A stretch of DNA of 64,000 nucleotides. Source: JBCCOW01 sp039025855 (lineage in GTDB: Bacteria > Planctomycetota > Phycisphaerae > Phycisphaerales > Phycisphaeraceae). The position numbers and the translations under genes are program-made. The notes under the pieces were generated by a model. That model was not told where the DNA came from. It ran no database searches and was given only the letters and a program-made list of their open reading frames with translations. Shown piece by piece: positions 49,623 through 58,262 of the stretch; positions within the stretch are counted from its first letter, which is position 1; each line of letters starts with the position of its first letter. Where the stretch lies: positions 1 through 64,000 of the forward strand of contig JBCCNL010000019.1 in NCBI GenBank assembly GCA_039025855.1, in the 5' to 3' direction.

Positions 49623-51074
49623 TTACTGGCGAGCCAACCCCGGCAGATCACTCTCCACGTCCACTGCTCCCACGCCTTGCCCACGCGCAACCCGCGCCGT
49701 AAACCCTTCATCCGTCACCACGCTCCCCCGCGTCGTCAAACGCACCGGCCTCCCTGCCCAACGCTGCTCCAACAGTTTCATCTCGCCCCCGTGCCCAAAC
49801 CGACACCCCTCCATCTGCACGGTTGTCCGCCCGCTTGCATCATCATCAGCCCCGATCCCCCCCTTGTCCTGCATCACAACACCGCCCACCCCCAGCGTCA
49901 CCCGGCTCAGTGTCACGACATCCACCGGCGTCCCGATCAGCAACACCGGCGACTCCCCGCCGTGCAACACCCGCACGTCCTCCATCACCAGCCCCCGCTG
50001 CACCGGCGGCACACTCCCAGGGTAGTACGACCGGCTGTAGCGATCCCGATCGAAGTGCACCGAAAAGCCCGGCCGTGGCTTCTCCAGCGTGATGTCTCGG
50101 AACACCACATCCCGCACCCCCGCCGACGCTTCTACGCCCTCCTGCATCATCAGCCACGGGATCCCGTCCACCACCTCGATGCCCGCGTCGTGCGATGGAC
50201 AGGTCCGCGACACGTACTCCCTCCCGTCCGGCTCCGCCTGCACGCGATACAACCGCCCGCCGCCGGGCAGCCCGTCGCCCCGCACCACCACCGTGTCCGA
50301 CTGCTGCACCGACATCCCGTCGTGCCAGTCCCCCCAAGACCCGGCAAGCACCCGGCAGAAGAACCCCACCGATTCGTGCTCTTCCCCCTCAGGTGCCGCC
50401 AGGTCGTAGCACCGCTCCACCACCCCCTGCTCGATCCAGCCCAGCTCCGGGTTCGACGTCGCGTAGTCGTGAGCGTTCAGCGCAACCGCATCGTCACGCG
50501 TCTGGAACACACAGTCCCGGATCGCAAACCGCTTGCCCCGACCCAGGTGTACGCCGTCCTTGTCGCCCTTGATGATGCAGTCCTCAACCACCAGGTCCTC
50601 GAACGTACACGCATGGATGCAGAACTGCTGCGGCCCCAGGTCGTCGCACCGCAGCCCGCTCACCCGCACATCCGACGCATAGAAGAACGCCACCTGCCCC
50701 CGCAACCCCGGCACCGTGTCGCTCCGGACATCCACCCCGTTCACCACCAGCCGCAGCCCCTCAACCCGGACCCGCCGATCCCACGTCTTGGTTAGCGCCC
50801 CCCTGTTCAGGATCACGTGCGAAAATCCGCCGGCTTCCTCCGTCTTCCGAAGCACCACCCCCGCGCCGAACACCAACGACGTATCACTCCCCACATAAAC
50901 CGTGCCCGCCAGGTCATACACGCCCGGCCGCTCCACCCGCACCGTCCCGCCCGACTCCCCCAACGCATCAATCGCCCCCTGCAACGCCGCCTGATTGGCG
51001 AGCCCACTATTCCCCGGCTGAAAACCCACAACCCCCAACCCGACAGCCGCCGATCCAGTATCCACCTCTGTCAT
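49623..51074 (-). CDS. Right-handed beta-helix protein, GH28/pectate-lyase-like
   Basis: A 483-residue protein without an obvious signal peptide. It opens with the typical NQAALQGAIDALGESGGTVRVERPGVYDLAGTVYVGSD of beta-helix glycan enzymes. Rung-like repeats follow: VEGLRLVVNGVDVRSD, VSGLRCDDLG, FEDLVVEDCIIKGDKDGVHLGRGKRFAIRDCVFQTRDDAVALN. The paired Asp in DGVHLG and RDDAVALN recall the GH28 catalytic set, but exact residues are not assignable by eye. It probably acts on a polyuronide or similar glycan. Confidence 0.8.
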   Translation of the reverse strand: MTEVDTGSAAVGLGVVGFQPGNSGLANQAALQGAIDALGESGGTVRVERPGVYDLAGTVYVGSDTSLVFGAGVVLRKTEEAGGFSHVILNRGALTKTWDRRVRVEGLRLVVNGVDVRSDTVPGLRGQVAFFYASDVRVSGLRCDDLGPQQFCIHACTFEDLVVEDCIIKGDKDGVHLGRGKRFAIRDCVFQTRDDAVALNAHDYATSNPELGWIEQGVVERCYDLAAPEGEEHESVGFFCRVLAGSWGDWHDGMSVQQSDTVVVRGDGLPGGGRLYRVQAEPDGREYVSRTCPSHDAGIEVVDGIPWLMMQEGVEASAGVRDVVFRDITLEKPRPGFSVHFDRDRYSRSYYPGSVPPVQRGLVMEDVRVLHGGESPVLLIGTPVDVVTLSRVTLGVGGVVMQDKGGIGADDDASGRTTVQMEGCRFGHGGEMKLLEQRWAGRPVRLTTRGSVVTDEGFTARVARGQGVGAVDVESDLPGLARQ

Positions 51075-51102
51075 CCGCGTAACCTAACGGAGTCCACGCA
51101 CC

Positions 51103-51393
51103 ATGCCCATCACGCACGACCCCGACCACTGCCGCTTCCTCCTCCCGCTCGACGACTCCGACGACGCATACCTCCTCTACGAACCGATCGACCCCGACAA
51201 CCGCCCCAACCACATCTCGTTCAATTCCGTCTTCGTCCCCCAGTCCCACCGTGGCCAGGGCCTCGCCGGACAACTTGCCGACTTCGCCTTCGACCACGCC
51301 CGCTCCGCCGGCTGGACCGTCTACCCCGTCTGCCCCTACCTCCAATCCGCCTACCTCCCACGCCACCCCCAACACACTGACCTCCTCGCCTAA
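51103..51393 (+). CDS. Small GNAT-type N-acetyltransferase
   Basis: A 96-residue protein of the compact GCN5-related type (YjdJ/NATD1-like). The acetyl-CoA loop is VPQSHRGQGLAGQLADFAFDHAR, with the Q/RxxGxG/A pattern intact, followed by GWTVYPVCPYLQSAYLPRHP. The substrate is unknown. It is divergent from the beta-helix gene by 28 bp. Confidence 0.86.
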   Translation: MPITHDPDHCRFLLPLDDSDDAYLLYEPIDPDNRPNHISFNSVFVPQSHRGQGLAGQLADFAFDHARSAGWTVYPVCPYLQSAYLPRHPQHTDLLA

Positions 51394-51437
51394 CCCACCC
51401 CAGACCCCTCACAACCACAACCGATCCTCTCGCAAAG

Positions 51438-51458
51438 CCCACGGTCACCGACCGTGGG
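51438..51458. repeat. Hairpin repeat family D, copy 2
   Basis: CCCACGGTC-ACC-GACCGTGGG, in reverse orientation to the copy at 2734, with one stem pair flipped (A-T against T-A) and the same three-base loop. It is preceded by AAG. It lies in the 222-bp gap before CheV; nothing else stands out there. Confidence 0.6.
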
Positions 51459-51615
51459 CCGCGCTGACCTAACCCTTTCTCCTTCCCCTCCCCCGTGTAG
51501 CGGGTGCACCGGAGGTGCCCGTTCACCGTCAATGCCACCGCTTTATCGGCCCCCACCCCACCCGCCCATAACCCCCGCATGACGCCAACCCCCTACTCCG
51601 GTCGATACCCGACCC

Positions 51616-52560
51616 ATGCCCGACAATGCCAAAACCGACATCCTCCTCGAATCCGGCACCAACGAGCTCGAGGTCCTCGTCTTCTCCCTCGCCAACCAGC
51701 ACTTCGGCGTCAACGTCGCCAAGGTCCGCGAGGTCATCCTCCCCGTCATAGTCTCCGCCGCCCCGGAACAGCCCCCCCACGTCCGCGGCGTCTTCGACCT
51801 CCGCGGCCGCGTCCTACCCCTCATCGACCTCCACCACTACCTCAACCTCCCCCCCCACGACCCCGACGAAAACAACCGACGCATCATCGTCACCGAGTTC
51901 AACGGCCAGAACGCCGCCTTCCTCGTCGAAACCGTCGACCGCATCCACCGCATGTCCTGGTCCGACATGAAACCCGTACCCGAAACCAGCCCGCACCACC
52001 AGAGCCCCGTCACCGGCATCACCGAACTCCGGGATCAGCTCCTGCTCATGCTCGACTTCGAGTCCATCGTCGACCATGTCGCCATCCAGAAGACCATGCA
52101 CGTCAACAAAGTCGATAACCCCCTCGGCATCGACCGCCCCGCCAAACGCGTCCTCCTCGCCGAAGACTCCCCCTTCATCGGCAAGCTCATGCTCGACATC
52201 CTCCACAACTCCGGCTACACGCAGGCCATCCTCCATCGCAACGGCCAAGCCGCCTGGGACGCCCTCCAACACGCCATCGACAACGAAGACCCCCTCCCCG
52301 AGCTCGTCGTCTCCGACATCGAGATGCCGGCCATGGACGGCCTCGCCCTCACCCGCTCCATCAAACAACACCCCGCCCTCCAACACACCCCCGTCATCCT
52401 CTTCTCATCCCTCATCACCGACGACACCCGCCACAAAGGCAAACAAGTCGGCGCCGACCAACAGATCGCCAAACCCCAACTCCCCCAACTCGTCACCCTC
52501 ATCGACGAACATTTCAACACCCCCGCCCCCGGAAGCAGCACCACCGCCAAAGCCGCCTGA
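51616..52560 (+). CDS. cheV: CheV-type chemotaxis coupling protein
   Basis: A 314-residue protein with an N-terminal CheW domain (about 15-160: ELEVLVFSLANQHFGVNVAKVREVI, RGVFDLRGRVLPLIDL, LLLMLDFESIVD) and a C-terminal receiver (about 175-300) with the phosphoacceptor Asp in VVSDIEMPAMDG, the acidic pair in LLAEDSPF, and the Lys in QIAKPQ. CheV couples receptors to CheA and tunes signalling when phosphorylated. No other chemotaxis gene is in the window. Confidence 0.93.
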   Translation: MPDNAKTDILLESGTNELEVLVFSLANQHFGVNVAKVREVILPVIVSAAPEQPPHVRGVFDLRGRVLPLIDLHHYLNLPPHDPDENNRRIIVTEFNGQNAAFLVETVDRIHRMSWSDMKPVPETSPHHQSPVTGITELRDQLLLMLDFESIVDHVAIQKTMHVNKVDNPLGIDRPAKRVLLAEDSPFIGKLMLDILHNSGYTQAILHRNGQAAWDALQHAIDNEDPLPELVVSDIEMPAMDGLALTRSIKQHPALQHTPVILFSSLITDDTRHKGKQVGADQQIAKPQLPQLVTLIDEHFNTPAPGSSTTAKAA

Positions 52561-52603
52561 CTCACCTCCGTAGAGCCGGATTCATCCGACTCACACAGCT
52601 TAA

Positions 52604-52637
52604 CGTAGGGTGGAGTAAGCCTGCGCATCCCACCACG
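52604..52637. repeat. Imperfect palindrome of the GTAGGGTGG...CCACC type
   Basis: CGTAGGGTGG at one end and CCACCACG at the other, with AGTAAGCCTGCGCATC between. Similar widespread repeats occur in many bacterial genomes. It marks the left edge of a lower-GC patch. Confidence 0.5.
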
Positions 52638-52654
52638 TAATTCATAGCTTATAT

Positions 52655-53200
52655 TCAACGCTGTGCGTTTTGCTGCACATACAGTTCGCTCGCTTCTTGA
52701 TAGCGATTCCCATAGCTAACGCGTATGAATGTCCCACCACCTTTGGAATCATGGGTTGAGCAAAGCTTTCCCCACGGGAATCGCCATTCAAGCGGCCTGC
52801 TCAAAGTACCTTCACCTTCTGGCAGACGATGAAGCAAAAAGCTGGGGCCCTTTGACGGTCGCCCTAACAGTTTTTCAAGCAGGCGGTCATGAAAGTGCTT
52901 AATGGCGGCTTCAACTTCAAGAGAATAGCTTGACCAGTCCCGCGGCCCAGGCGGGTAGTGGTTGGCAGTCAGGCTGGCACGGACCAGCATCTGGTCGTAA
53001 AAGCAGAGACTCACAAGAATCTCCTTACCGTCAATCTCTCCGCCAGAAAGGCGGTAATGAATCCATGGGAGTGTGCCGTAGTCTTGGCTCTGTGATTCGC
53101 GCCCAGCGGGAAGCGCACAGAATGCGTCTTGCGTCAGCGTGGGGCTGATCGTCACGCCGTTCGGAAAAACGACAACACCAGTTTCTCGATCAATCTGCAT
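52655..53200 (-). CDS. Unrecognised protein in a lower-GC patch
   Basis: A 181-residue soluble protein with no family I recognise. It has no signal peptide or membrane segment. Motif-like parts are GRDWSSYSLEV-type residues around PRDWSSYSLEVEAAIKHFH and a Trp/Gly-rich end (LEWRFPWGKLCSTHDSKGGG). The composition mixes strands and a helix, reminiscent of small immunity or structural proteins, but that is only an impression. Base composition is clearly less GC-rich than neighbours, with A/T-ending codons, suggesting acquisition by transfer. No toxin gene lies beside it. Confidence 0.6.
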   Translation of the reverse strand: MQIDRETGVVVFPNGVTISPTLTQDAFCALPAGRESQSQDYGTLPWIHYRLSGGEIDGKEILVSLCFYDQMLVRASLTANHYPPGPRDWSSYSLEVEAAIKHFHDRLLEKLLGRPSKGPSFLLHRLPEGEGTLSRPLEWRFPWGKLCSTHDSKGGGTFIRVSYGNRYQEASELYVQQNAQR

Positions 53201-53330
53201 GGGTCCATCAACCTACACAACACGCCCAACTGCCACTATTAGTCGCACGTAGCAGAATTCAATCTTCTATCAGCAAACCGGCCAAGTATGCACACTGTTT
53301 GTATAGACCTCAAGGTCATATCATCGCGCG

Positions 53331-53401
53331 ATGCCTAAACCCGACCCTAAGAAGATCAAGACCTTCGCCACCCCGCAAACTTTAGTCAGTGGCTCGAACC
53401 C
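53331..53401 (+). pseudogene. Frameshifted 5' remnant of a YdeI/OmpD-associated-type gene
   Basis: The frame from ATG 53331 starts MPKPDPKKIKTFATP. Shifting one base back at 53375 continues ANFSQWLE. The joined string KIKTFATP-ANFSQWLE matches the conserved start of the YdeI/OmpD-associated (bacteriocin-protection type) family, usually KIKSF.T...F..WL. One G appears lost, and the rest of the roughly 190-codon gene is missing. No intact copy is in the window. Confidence 0.5.
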
Positions 53402-53449
53402 AGGCCCTGGGCATGGGGCATGCAGCAGATGCATGGTTAAGATGAAGGC

Positions 53450-54181
53450 TTAGGCGGGCTCGGGGCGGTCGCGGCGGACGCGAACCGTCAGGGCGGCGGT
53501 GCCGAGGGCGAGGAGGGCGAGGCTGGCGGGCTCGGGCACGAGACGGATTTCCGTGATCGCGAAGTCGGTACCGGTCGTGCCGGTAAAGGCGATGGTGGCA
53601 CCCTCCACGCTGTCGGCGTCAAAACTCGGGTCGCTGACGAGCGGGACTTGGATCGTGGTCGGGACGAAAGCGATCGGGTCGGAGACGGAGGTGGTGCCGG
53701 CGATCAGGGTCGACCCATCAAAGAGGAAGACATCGATTTGGAGCGGTTCTCCGGTGGGCAGGTCAAAGAAGAGAAAGTCGATCTCGAAAACCGGGTTTGA
53801 CGGTACCGAAGTGGGGGGGAAGGACGTCGCGCTCAACTCTGCCGTGGTGTATTGGAGGACAACGGAGCCGCTGGCGTTGAAGGTGGAGGACAGGCCGGCG
53901 ATACCGCCGAAGGTATCGACCTCGAAAACGACGGTTCCGCCTCCGCCGGTGCGGAGGACGCGGGTGCGCTTGAACGGAAAGGGCCCGGGGAGGCCGGTGT
54001 CGTCGACCGTCGAGACGGGGCTGCCGTTGTTGGCGATCACTGGGTAGCTGGCGGTCGCGACGGAGAAGTCGTCGATGATGAGCGCGGCGGTGGCGCGTGG
54101 CGTCAAGGCGAGCATGGAACAGGCCACGGCGCAGACTGTTAAGATCACCCTTTTGGTACTAAACCCGGTCAGATCAATCAC
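53450..54181 (-). CDS. PEP-CTERM-anchored exported protein
   Basis: About 243 residues from a GTG at 54181, which has GGAGAG at ideal spacing; an ATG at 54241 is the alternative. The signal peptide is VILTVCAVACSMLALTPRATAA. The body is beta-rich (IIDDFSVATASYPVIANNGS, VVFEVDTFGG) and Ser/Thr-rich. The C-terminus is a standard PEP-CTERM sorting signal: VPEPASLALLALGTAAL followed by basic residues. It would be processed by an exosortase, not found here. It is likely an exopolysaccharide-linked surface protein of unknown ligand. Confidence 0.85.
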   Translation of the reverse strand: MIDLTGFSTKRVILTVCAVACSMLALTPRATAALIIDDFSVATASYPVIANNGSPVSTVDDTGLPGPFPFKRTRVLRTGGGGTVVFEVDTFGGIAGLSSTFNASGSVVLQYTTAELSATSFPPTSVPSNPVFEIDFLFFDLPTGEPLQIDVFLFDGSTLIAGTTSVSDPIAFVPTTIQVPLVSDPSFDADSVEGATIAFTGTTGTDFAITEIRLVPEPASLALLALGTAALTVRVRRDRPEPA

Positions 54182-54368
54182 TTGTTTCTCTCCAGCCTTG
54201 CCGATGATGGCGGACTTTTCGCAATAAGATTCCGCACACATGATCGGCCGAGCGTCAAACGGAGGGCAGGTTTTCCGTTAGGTCTATTGGATTATAGCGT
54301 CCTTCCGCCATTGCGGGTGTAAATACCCGGCAGAACGGACTCTAACGCGGTGCGTGACCCAAACCGGC

Positions 54369-56390
54369 TCATGCACGCGGGGACTCGGCGACCACGGCGG
54401 CTGGCTCCGCGGGCAGCAGGTCGTCTTCGACATACGGGTCGAAGACCATCTTGGGGTTGCGGAGGTCGAGGAGGTCGGCGGTGCGGTCGTCGCTGCGGAG
54501 TCGGTCGAGGGTGGCGGCGTAGCCCATGCGGTGGATGAAGGGGCCCATCCCCCCGGAAGCGGGGGTTTCGCCGTTGAGGCCGGTTTGCTTGGGGGCTTCT
54601 TCGAGGTACCAGTCGAAGAGGACGGCACAGACGTCGGCGACACGGTCGCGGGGGACGGCGGAGAGGTATTGCTTTTCGCCGTCGGTGAGCCAGTGGCCCT
54701 GGGTGGAGCCGTCCTCGGAGCCGCCGAGCTTGAGGGCGTAGTTGTCGCCGCCGGAGCCGATCCAGCCGAAGGTTTTGGTTGCCGGTCTAAAGCATTGGCG
54801 TTCGCAGCCGGTGATGCCGATGGACTCGGCCATGTGGCCGTAGCCGCGGTCTTCGAGCTGGTCGAGGAGCTCGGGCTCGAACTGCTCGGAGTCGGTGTAG
54901 GACAGCCGGCAGGTCGGGAGCCCGACGCAGGCGCCTGAGAGGACGCGGAGGGCGCTATAGGTTTTGCCGCGGCGGGTGCCGTGGCCGAAGGCCGCGAGAC
55001 AGTCGGTGAAGTCCTGCTTGGCGTCGGCGTCGATGTTGGTAAACAGCAGGTCCTGGTTAGCGGTGATCATCACCTCTGTGCCGGGGAAGCGGGTCAGGGC
55101 TTCGTTAACCATCGAACGCAGCCGGGGCTGTTCTTGGACGGCAGTGGTGCGGGCTTCCTTGTTGCGTTCGGCGGCGAGTTTCTCGTGATCGATGTATTGC
55201 TCGTCGACGAGCCGGCCGCACTCGACGTAGGCACCGTACGCCCACTTGCCGTTGGACTCCTGGAGGGTCCAGCCGTGGTGCAGGTCGCGTATGCCGGGGA
55301 TGGCATCGGGGCCGACGCCTTCGCATCTCGGGTCGTTCGGGGAGAAGTCGGCGCCAAGGTTCTTGACTTCGTCGCGGTACCACTCGATGCCCTGCTTCCA
55401 GACAACGTATTTCATGCGGGCCCAGACGCGGTTTTTGCGGTCGCCCCATTGTTTATGGACATCGACGATGGCTTTGAGGCCGGGCAAGAGCTGGTCGGGC
55501 GTGAAGGTGCCGAAGGCCTTGCCGTGGGCGGCGAAGGTGGGCTTGCCCTTCTTTTCGCCCTGGCCGCCGCCGATGTAGACCTGGTAGGCCACGACGCGGG
55601 CATCGGGTCCGGTGCCTTCGACGATGGGGGCGATGCCGACTTCGTTGGTGCGGATTTCAGAGCAGTTGTCGTAGGTGATCGCGCCGGTGTCGGGGTTCCG
55701 GTGGGCGGCGGAGAAGGCGATCTTGAACTTGCGGTTGAGGAGCTGCTTGCCGTAGTCGTATTGGGCGTCGGGGTCGGCGATGTGTTCGGGGTTGACGGCG
55801 AAGACCTGGATGTGTGACGAGGCGGGGAGTCGGAAGTATTCGCCGAACTGGTGGGCGAGGTCGAAGCTGTTCGCGCCGGGGATTGTGCTGAACTTGGAGA
55901 GGGGGCAGCCCATGACGTTGCGGACGTTGTCGCCGCAGCCGTTGAGGGTGTAGAAGCCGGTGGTGGCGAGCTTCTGGACGAGGGACATGACCTGGGGCTT
56001 GAAGAGCCAGTGGTACTGGATGTTCTGACGGGTGGTGAGCCGGAGGGAGGGTCGGCCGTAGGGGTTGTGGTCGCAGAACTCATCGGCGACCTCGTCAAAG
56101 ACGGCCCACTGGTCGCGGGTGAAGGAGCCGCCGCCGGGGATGGTGGCGCGGACCATGTACATCCAGTCTTTTTCACGGCCGGTCTTGGCGCGGTTGTATT
56201 CGAGGTAGAGGCCGTGCGATTTGGAGAGGAACTCGGACTCTTTTTCGACGTCGGGGGTGTCGTGATCGCGGTAGCGCTGCGGGAGGGGGCCGACGACGCC
56301 GTTGGAGTTGATTTTGAAGTGCTCGTCGGCGGAGAGCTGGTCCTCGGGCGTGTTGAGGAGGGGCTCGGGGATTTTGGTGCGGGGTGGCAT
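54369..56390 (-). CDS. Ferredoxin-type siroheme sulfite/nitrite reductase
   Basis: A 673-residue single-chain reductase with two pseudo-symmetric ferrite-like halves. The siroheme/[4Fe-4S] ligands are in GACVGLPTCRLS and ITGCERQCFRPATK (C-x5-C and C-x3-C). The N-terminal half has VRATIPGGGSFTRDQW and RLTTRQNIQYHW, the conserved anion- and siroheme-binding Arg region. Whether the substrate is sulfite or nitrite cannot be told by eye; the TRQNIQYHW variant fits either. An NADPH flavoprotein subunit is absent, so ferredoxin or the flavodoxin at 58263 may supply electrons. The ATG at 56390 gives MPPRTKIPEP; a longer frame to 56447 is unlikely. Confidence 0.9.
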   Translation of the reverse strand: MPPRTKIPEPLLNTPEDQLSADEHFKINSNGVVGPLPQRYRDHDTPDVEKESEFLSKSHGLYLEYNRAKTGREKDWMYMVRATIPGGGSFTRDQWAVFDEVADEFCDHNPYGRPSLRLTTRQNIQYHWLFKPQVMSLVQKLATTGFYTLNGCGDNVRNVMGCPLSKFSTIPGANSFDLAHQFGEYFRLPASSHIQVFAVNPEHIADPDAQYDYGKQLLNRKFKIAFSAAHRNPDTGAITYDNCSEIRTNEVGIAPIVEGTGPDARVVAYQVYIGGGQGEKKGKPTFAAHGKAFGTFTPDQLLPGLKAIVDVHKQWGDRKNRVWARMKYVVWKQGIEWYRDEVKNLGADFSPNDPRCEGVGPDAIPGIRDLHHGWTLQESNGKWAYGAYVECGRLVDEQYIDHEKLAAERNKEARTTAVQEQPRLRSMVNEALTRFPGTEVMITANQDLLFTNIDADAKQDFTDCLAAFGHGTRRGKTYSALRVLSGACVGLPTCRLSYTDSEQFEPELLDQLEDRGYGHMAESIGITGCERQCFRPATKTFGWIGSGGDNYALKLGGSEDGSTQGHWLTDGEKQYLSAVPRDRVADVCAVLFDWYLEEAPKQTGLNGETPASGGMGPFIHRMGYAATLDRLRSDDRTADLLDLRNPKMVFDPYVEDDLLPAEPAAVVAESPRA

Positions 56391-56629
56391 GGCGTTGTGG
56401 AGTGTTGGGTGTTGGGCGTTGGGCGTAGGAAAGCGTGCGAGCGACACGGTTTGTGTCGGATCGGCGAGTTTAGCCTGAGTGACGCCCGTGGCCTAGGTGA
56501 TTTCGTGTGTCGATTGGCGGGGAGCGGCCGGTTGGAGTTTTCGGACGCGGGTTGGGGCGGCGGAGGGGACTGGGGGATTGGGCCGATGTTCAGGGGGTTC
56601 CAGATGGGTACTTGCACGGAGAAGCCGCG

Positions 56630-57535
56630 ATGAGTCAGGACGGTAAAGTCACGCCAGGTCAGCGTTTGGATGCGATTTTGGCTCCGCTGTTGGCGGAGCG
56701 AGCGGCGCTGGAAGAGGCGGTGGCGGCAGAAGAGGCGAAGATCGCGTCGATCCAGGCGAAGCTGAGCCAGTGCCACGCGGCGATCGGGACGCTGGCGGGC
56801 CAGATGGCGAATACGGTGCGGGCGTCGGCGGGGGCGGACCCGGTCTTGTCAGCGATTTTTAATCCGCCGGCGACGGTGGTGGGTGGTGAAGCGGCGGTGC
56901 CGGCCACGCCTCCTGTTGCTCCGGCGGCTCCGGTGGCACCGCCTGAGCCTGCACCCGTTGCTGCGGTTGAGCCCGCGCCCGTTCCTGCGGTGACGCCTGA
57001 GCCTGTGGTGCAGGCGGCCCCGGTTGAAGCCCCGGCGGCCCCACCCGTTCCACCTGCACCGCCAGCCGAGGAGCCGGTGCCGGCCGCGGTCGCGGCGGCG
57101 GCGGCGAGCTTGGTGGTGGATGAAGCGGAGACGGTGGTGGTGGGTGAGCCAGCGGCGGAAGTTGCGGCTGCTCCGGCTCCGGTAGTGGAACCCGAAGTGG
57201 CATCCGCGGCGGTGGAACCGGTTGTCGAGCCCGCTGCTGTAGTGCCTGAACCCGAACCGGTGGCGACGCCCGCGGAAGCGGCACCCGCGGCCCCTGAAGC
57301 TGCGGCGGAGGAGGACGATGCAGATGTGACACCGGAGGAAGCCGCGATGCTGGCGGAGATGGGGATGTCGGCGGACGCGTTGTCGGCTCAGCTTGCAGCG
57401 AACGCTGAGGCGGAGGTGGAAGAGCCGGTGCCCGAGAATGAGGCAGAGTCGCCGGAGGACGCGGACAAGCCGAAGAACGTGGTGGATACCGATGCGCTGG
57501 ATCGCATCTTGGCGGAGGCCAAGACGGTCGGTTGA
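56630..57535 (+). CDS. Ala/Pro/Val/Glu-rich protein with N-terminal coiled coil
   Basis: 301 residues from the ATG at 56630 (GGAG at 56618). Residues about 10-60 form a helix with heptad character (LDAILAPLLAERAALEEAVAAEEAKIASIQAKL). A middle region of roughly 170 residues is almost only Ala, Pro, Val and Glu (PAAPVAPPEPAPVAAVEPAP), surely disordered. The end is acidic and then forms a short conserved-looking tail (KPKNVVDTDALDRILAEAKTVG). No family is recognised. It could be a scaffold or spacer. It is divergent from the reductase. Confidence 0.6.
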   Translation: MSQDGKVTPGQRLDAILAPLLAERAALEEAVAAEEAKIASIQAKLSQCHAAIGTLAGQMANTVRASAGADPVLSAIFNPPATVVGGEAAVPATPPVAPAAPVAPPEPAPVAAVEPAPVPAVTPEPVVQAAPVEAPAAPPVPPAPPAEEPVPAAVAAAAASLVVDEAETVVVGEPAAEVAAAPAPVVEPEVASAAVEPVVEPAAVVPEPEPVATPAEAAPAAPEAAAEEDDADVTPEEAAMLAEMGMSADALSAQLAANAEAEVEEPVPENEAESPEDADKPKNVVDTDALDRILAEAKTVG

Positions 57536-57625
57536 TGGCTTGCACGCCAGACTCTTGAACTCACAGCCAAGCGTCTACCCCGTTTCTCTTGAGGGTGTCG
57601 AATTGCGATGACGCGCACAGTAGTG

Positions 57626-58084
57626 CTAACCGTCAAAGTTGACCACGATGATGATGGCGAGCGTGGTGACGAGTGTCCAGCTGCACACGGCCACCGCTTT
57701 CTGTTTCGGCATCGCGATGCGGCAGAATGCCCGCCGTTTCCATGCAAGGATGATGAAACAGATAGTTGAGAGCAGCGCCATTACAAGCACCGAACGACCG
57801 GCAAGGCTCTCCCACCAGCTGCGGGGTGCAGGGGCAACGACCGCAATGGAACAGAGAAAGACAGACGCCCCGGCACCGATGGCCCAGGCGGTCAGTGTGG
57901 CGAGGTAGGCCAAGAGCTTGGGTTCACGCAGGGTAACGCTTAAGCGCAGGGGCTCGCCGCACTCGGGGCAGGCGTCGGACGTGAGGGCTCGGAGGTTGTA
58001 GCCGCAGAGCGGGCAAGGCGTGTCAGTTTGGGCGAGGAATTGATTAAGGAGCGGCGGCGGCTGGTCGGGCTCTTGATCGGGCAT
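57626..58084 (-). CDS. Membrane protein with N-terminal zinc ribbon
   Basis: A 152-residue protein. The N-terminal part holds two CxxC pairs (CPLCGYNLRAL and CPECGEPLRL) forming a zinc ribbon of a type very common in Planctomycetota. Three membrane helices follow (about 60-80, 92-112, 130-148). Function is unknown; it is probably a small sensor or structural membrane protein. It is alone on the minus strand. Confidence 0.75.
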   Translation of the reverse strand: MPDQEPDQPPPLLNQFLAQTDTPCPLCGYNLRALTSDACPECGEPLRLSVTLREPKLLAYLATLTAWAIGAGASVFLCSIAVVAPAPRSWWESLAGRSVLVMALLSTICFIILAWKRRAFCRIAMPKQKAVAVCSWTLVTTLAIIIVVNFDG

Positions 58085-58206
58085 GAACAGAGCGTATCAG
58101 CGGACAGAGTCATGCCCCCGTCGGAAGCGGTGGAGTCGGGCGGCGGGGTGAGGGGTATGTTTTGTGGGACGGCCGCGGGCAGGTGTGCCCGCAGCCATCA
58201 AAAGAC

Positions 58207-58234
58207 AACGCCCGATCGGTGAGGATCGGGCGTT
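58207..58234. terminator. Hairpin terminator downstream of flavodoxin
   Basis: An 11-bp stem AACGCCCGATC (58207-58217) with GATCGGGCGTT (58224-58234) and a six-base loop, 29 bp beyond the flavodoxin stop on the minus strand, followed there by GTCTTTTG. The T run is short, so efficiency is uncertain. Confidence 0.75.
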
Positions 58235-58262
58235 GAGTAGGGTGGTTTTTTGTTTCTGCGGT

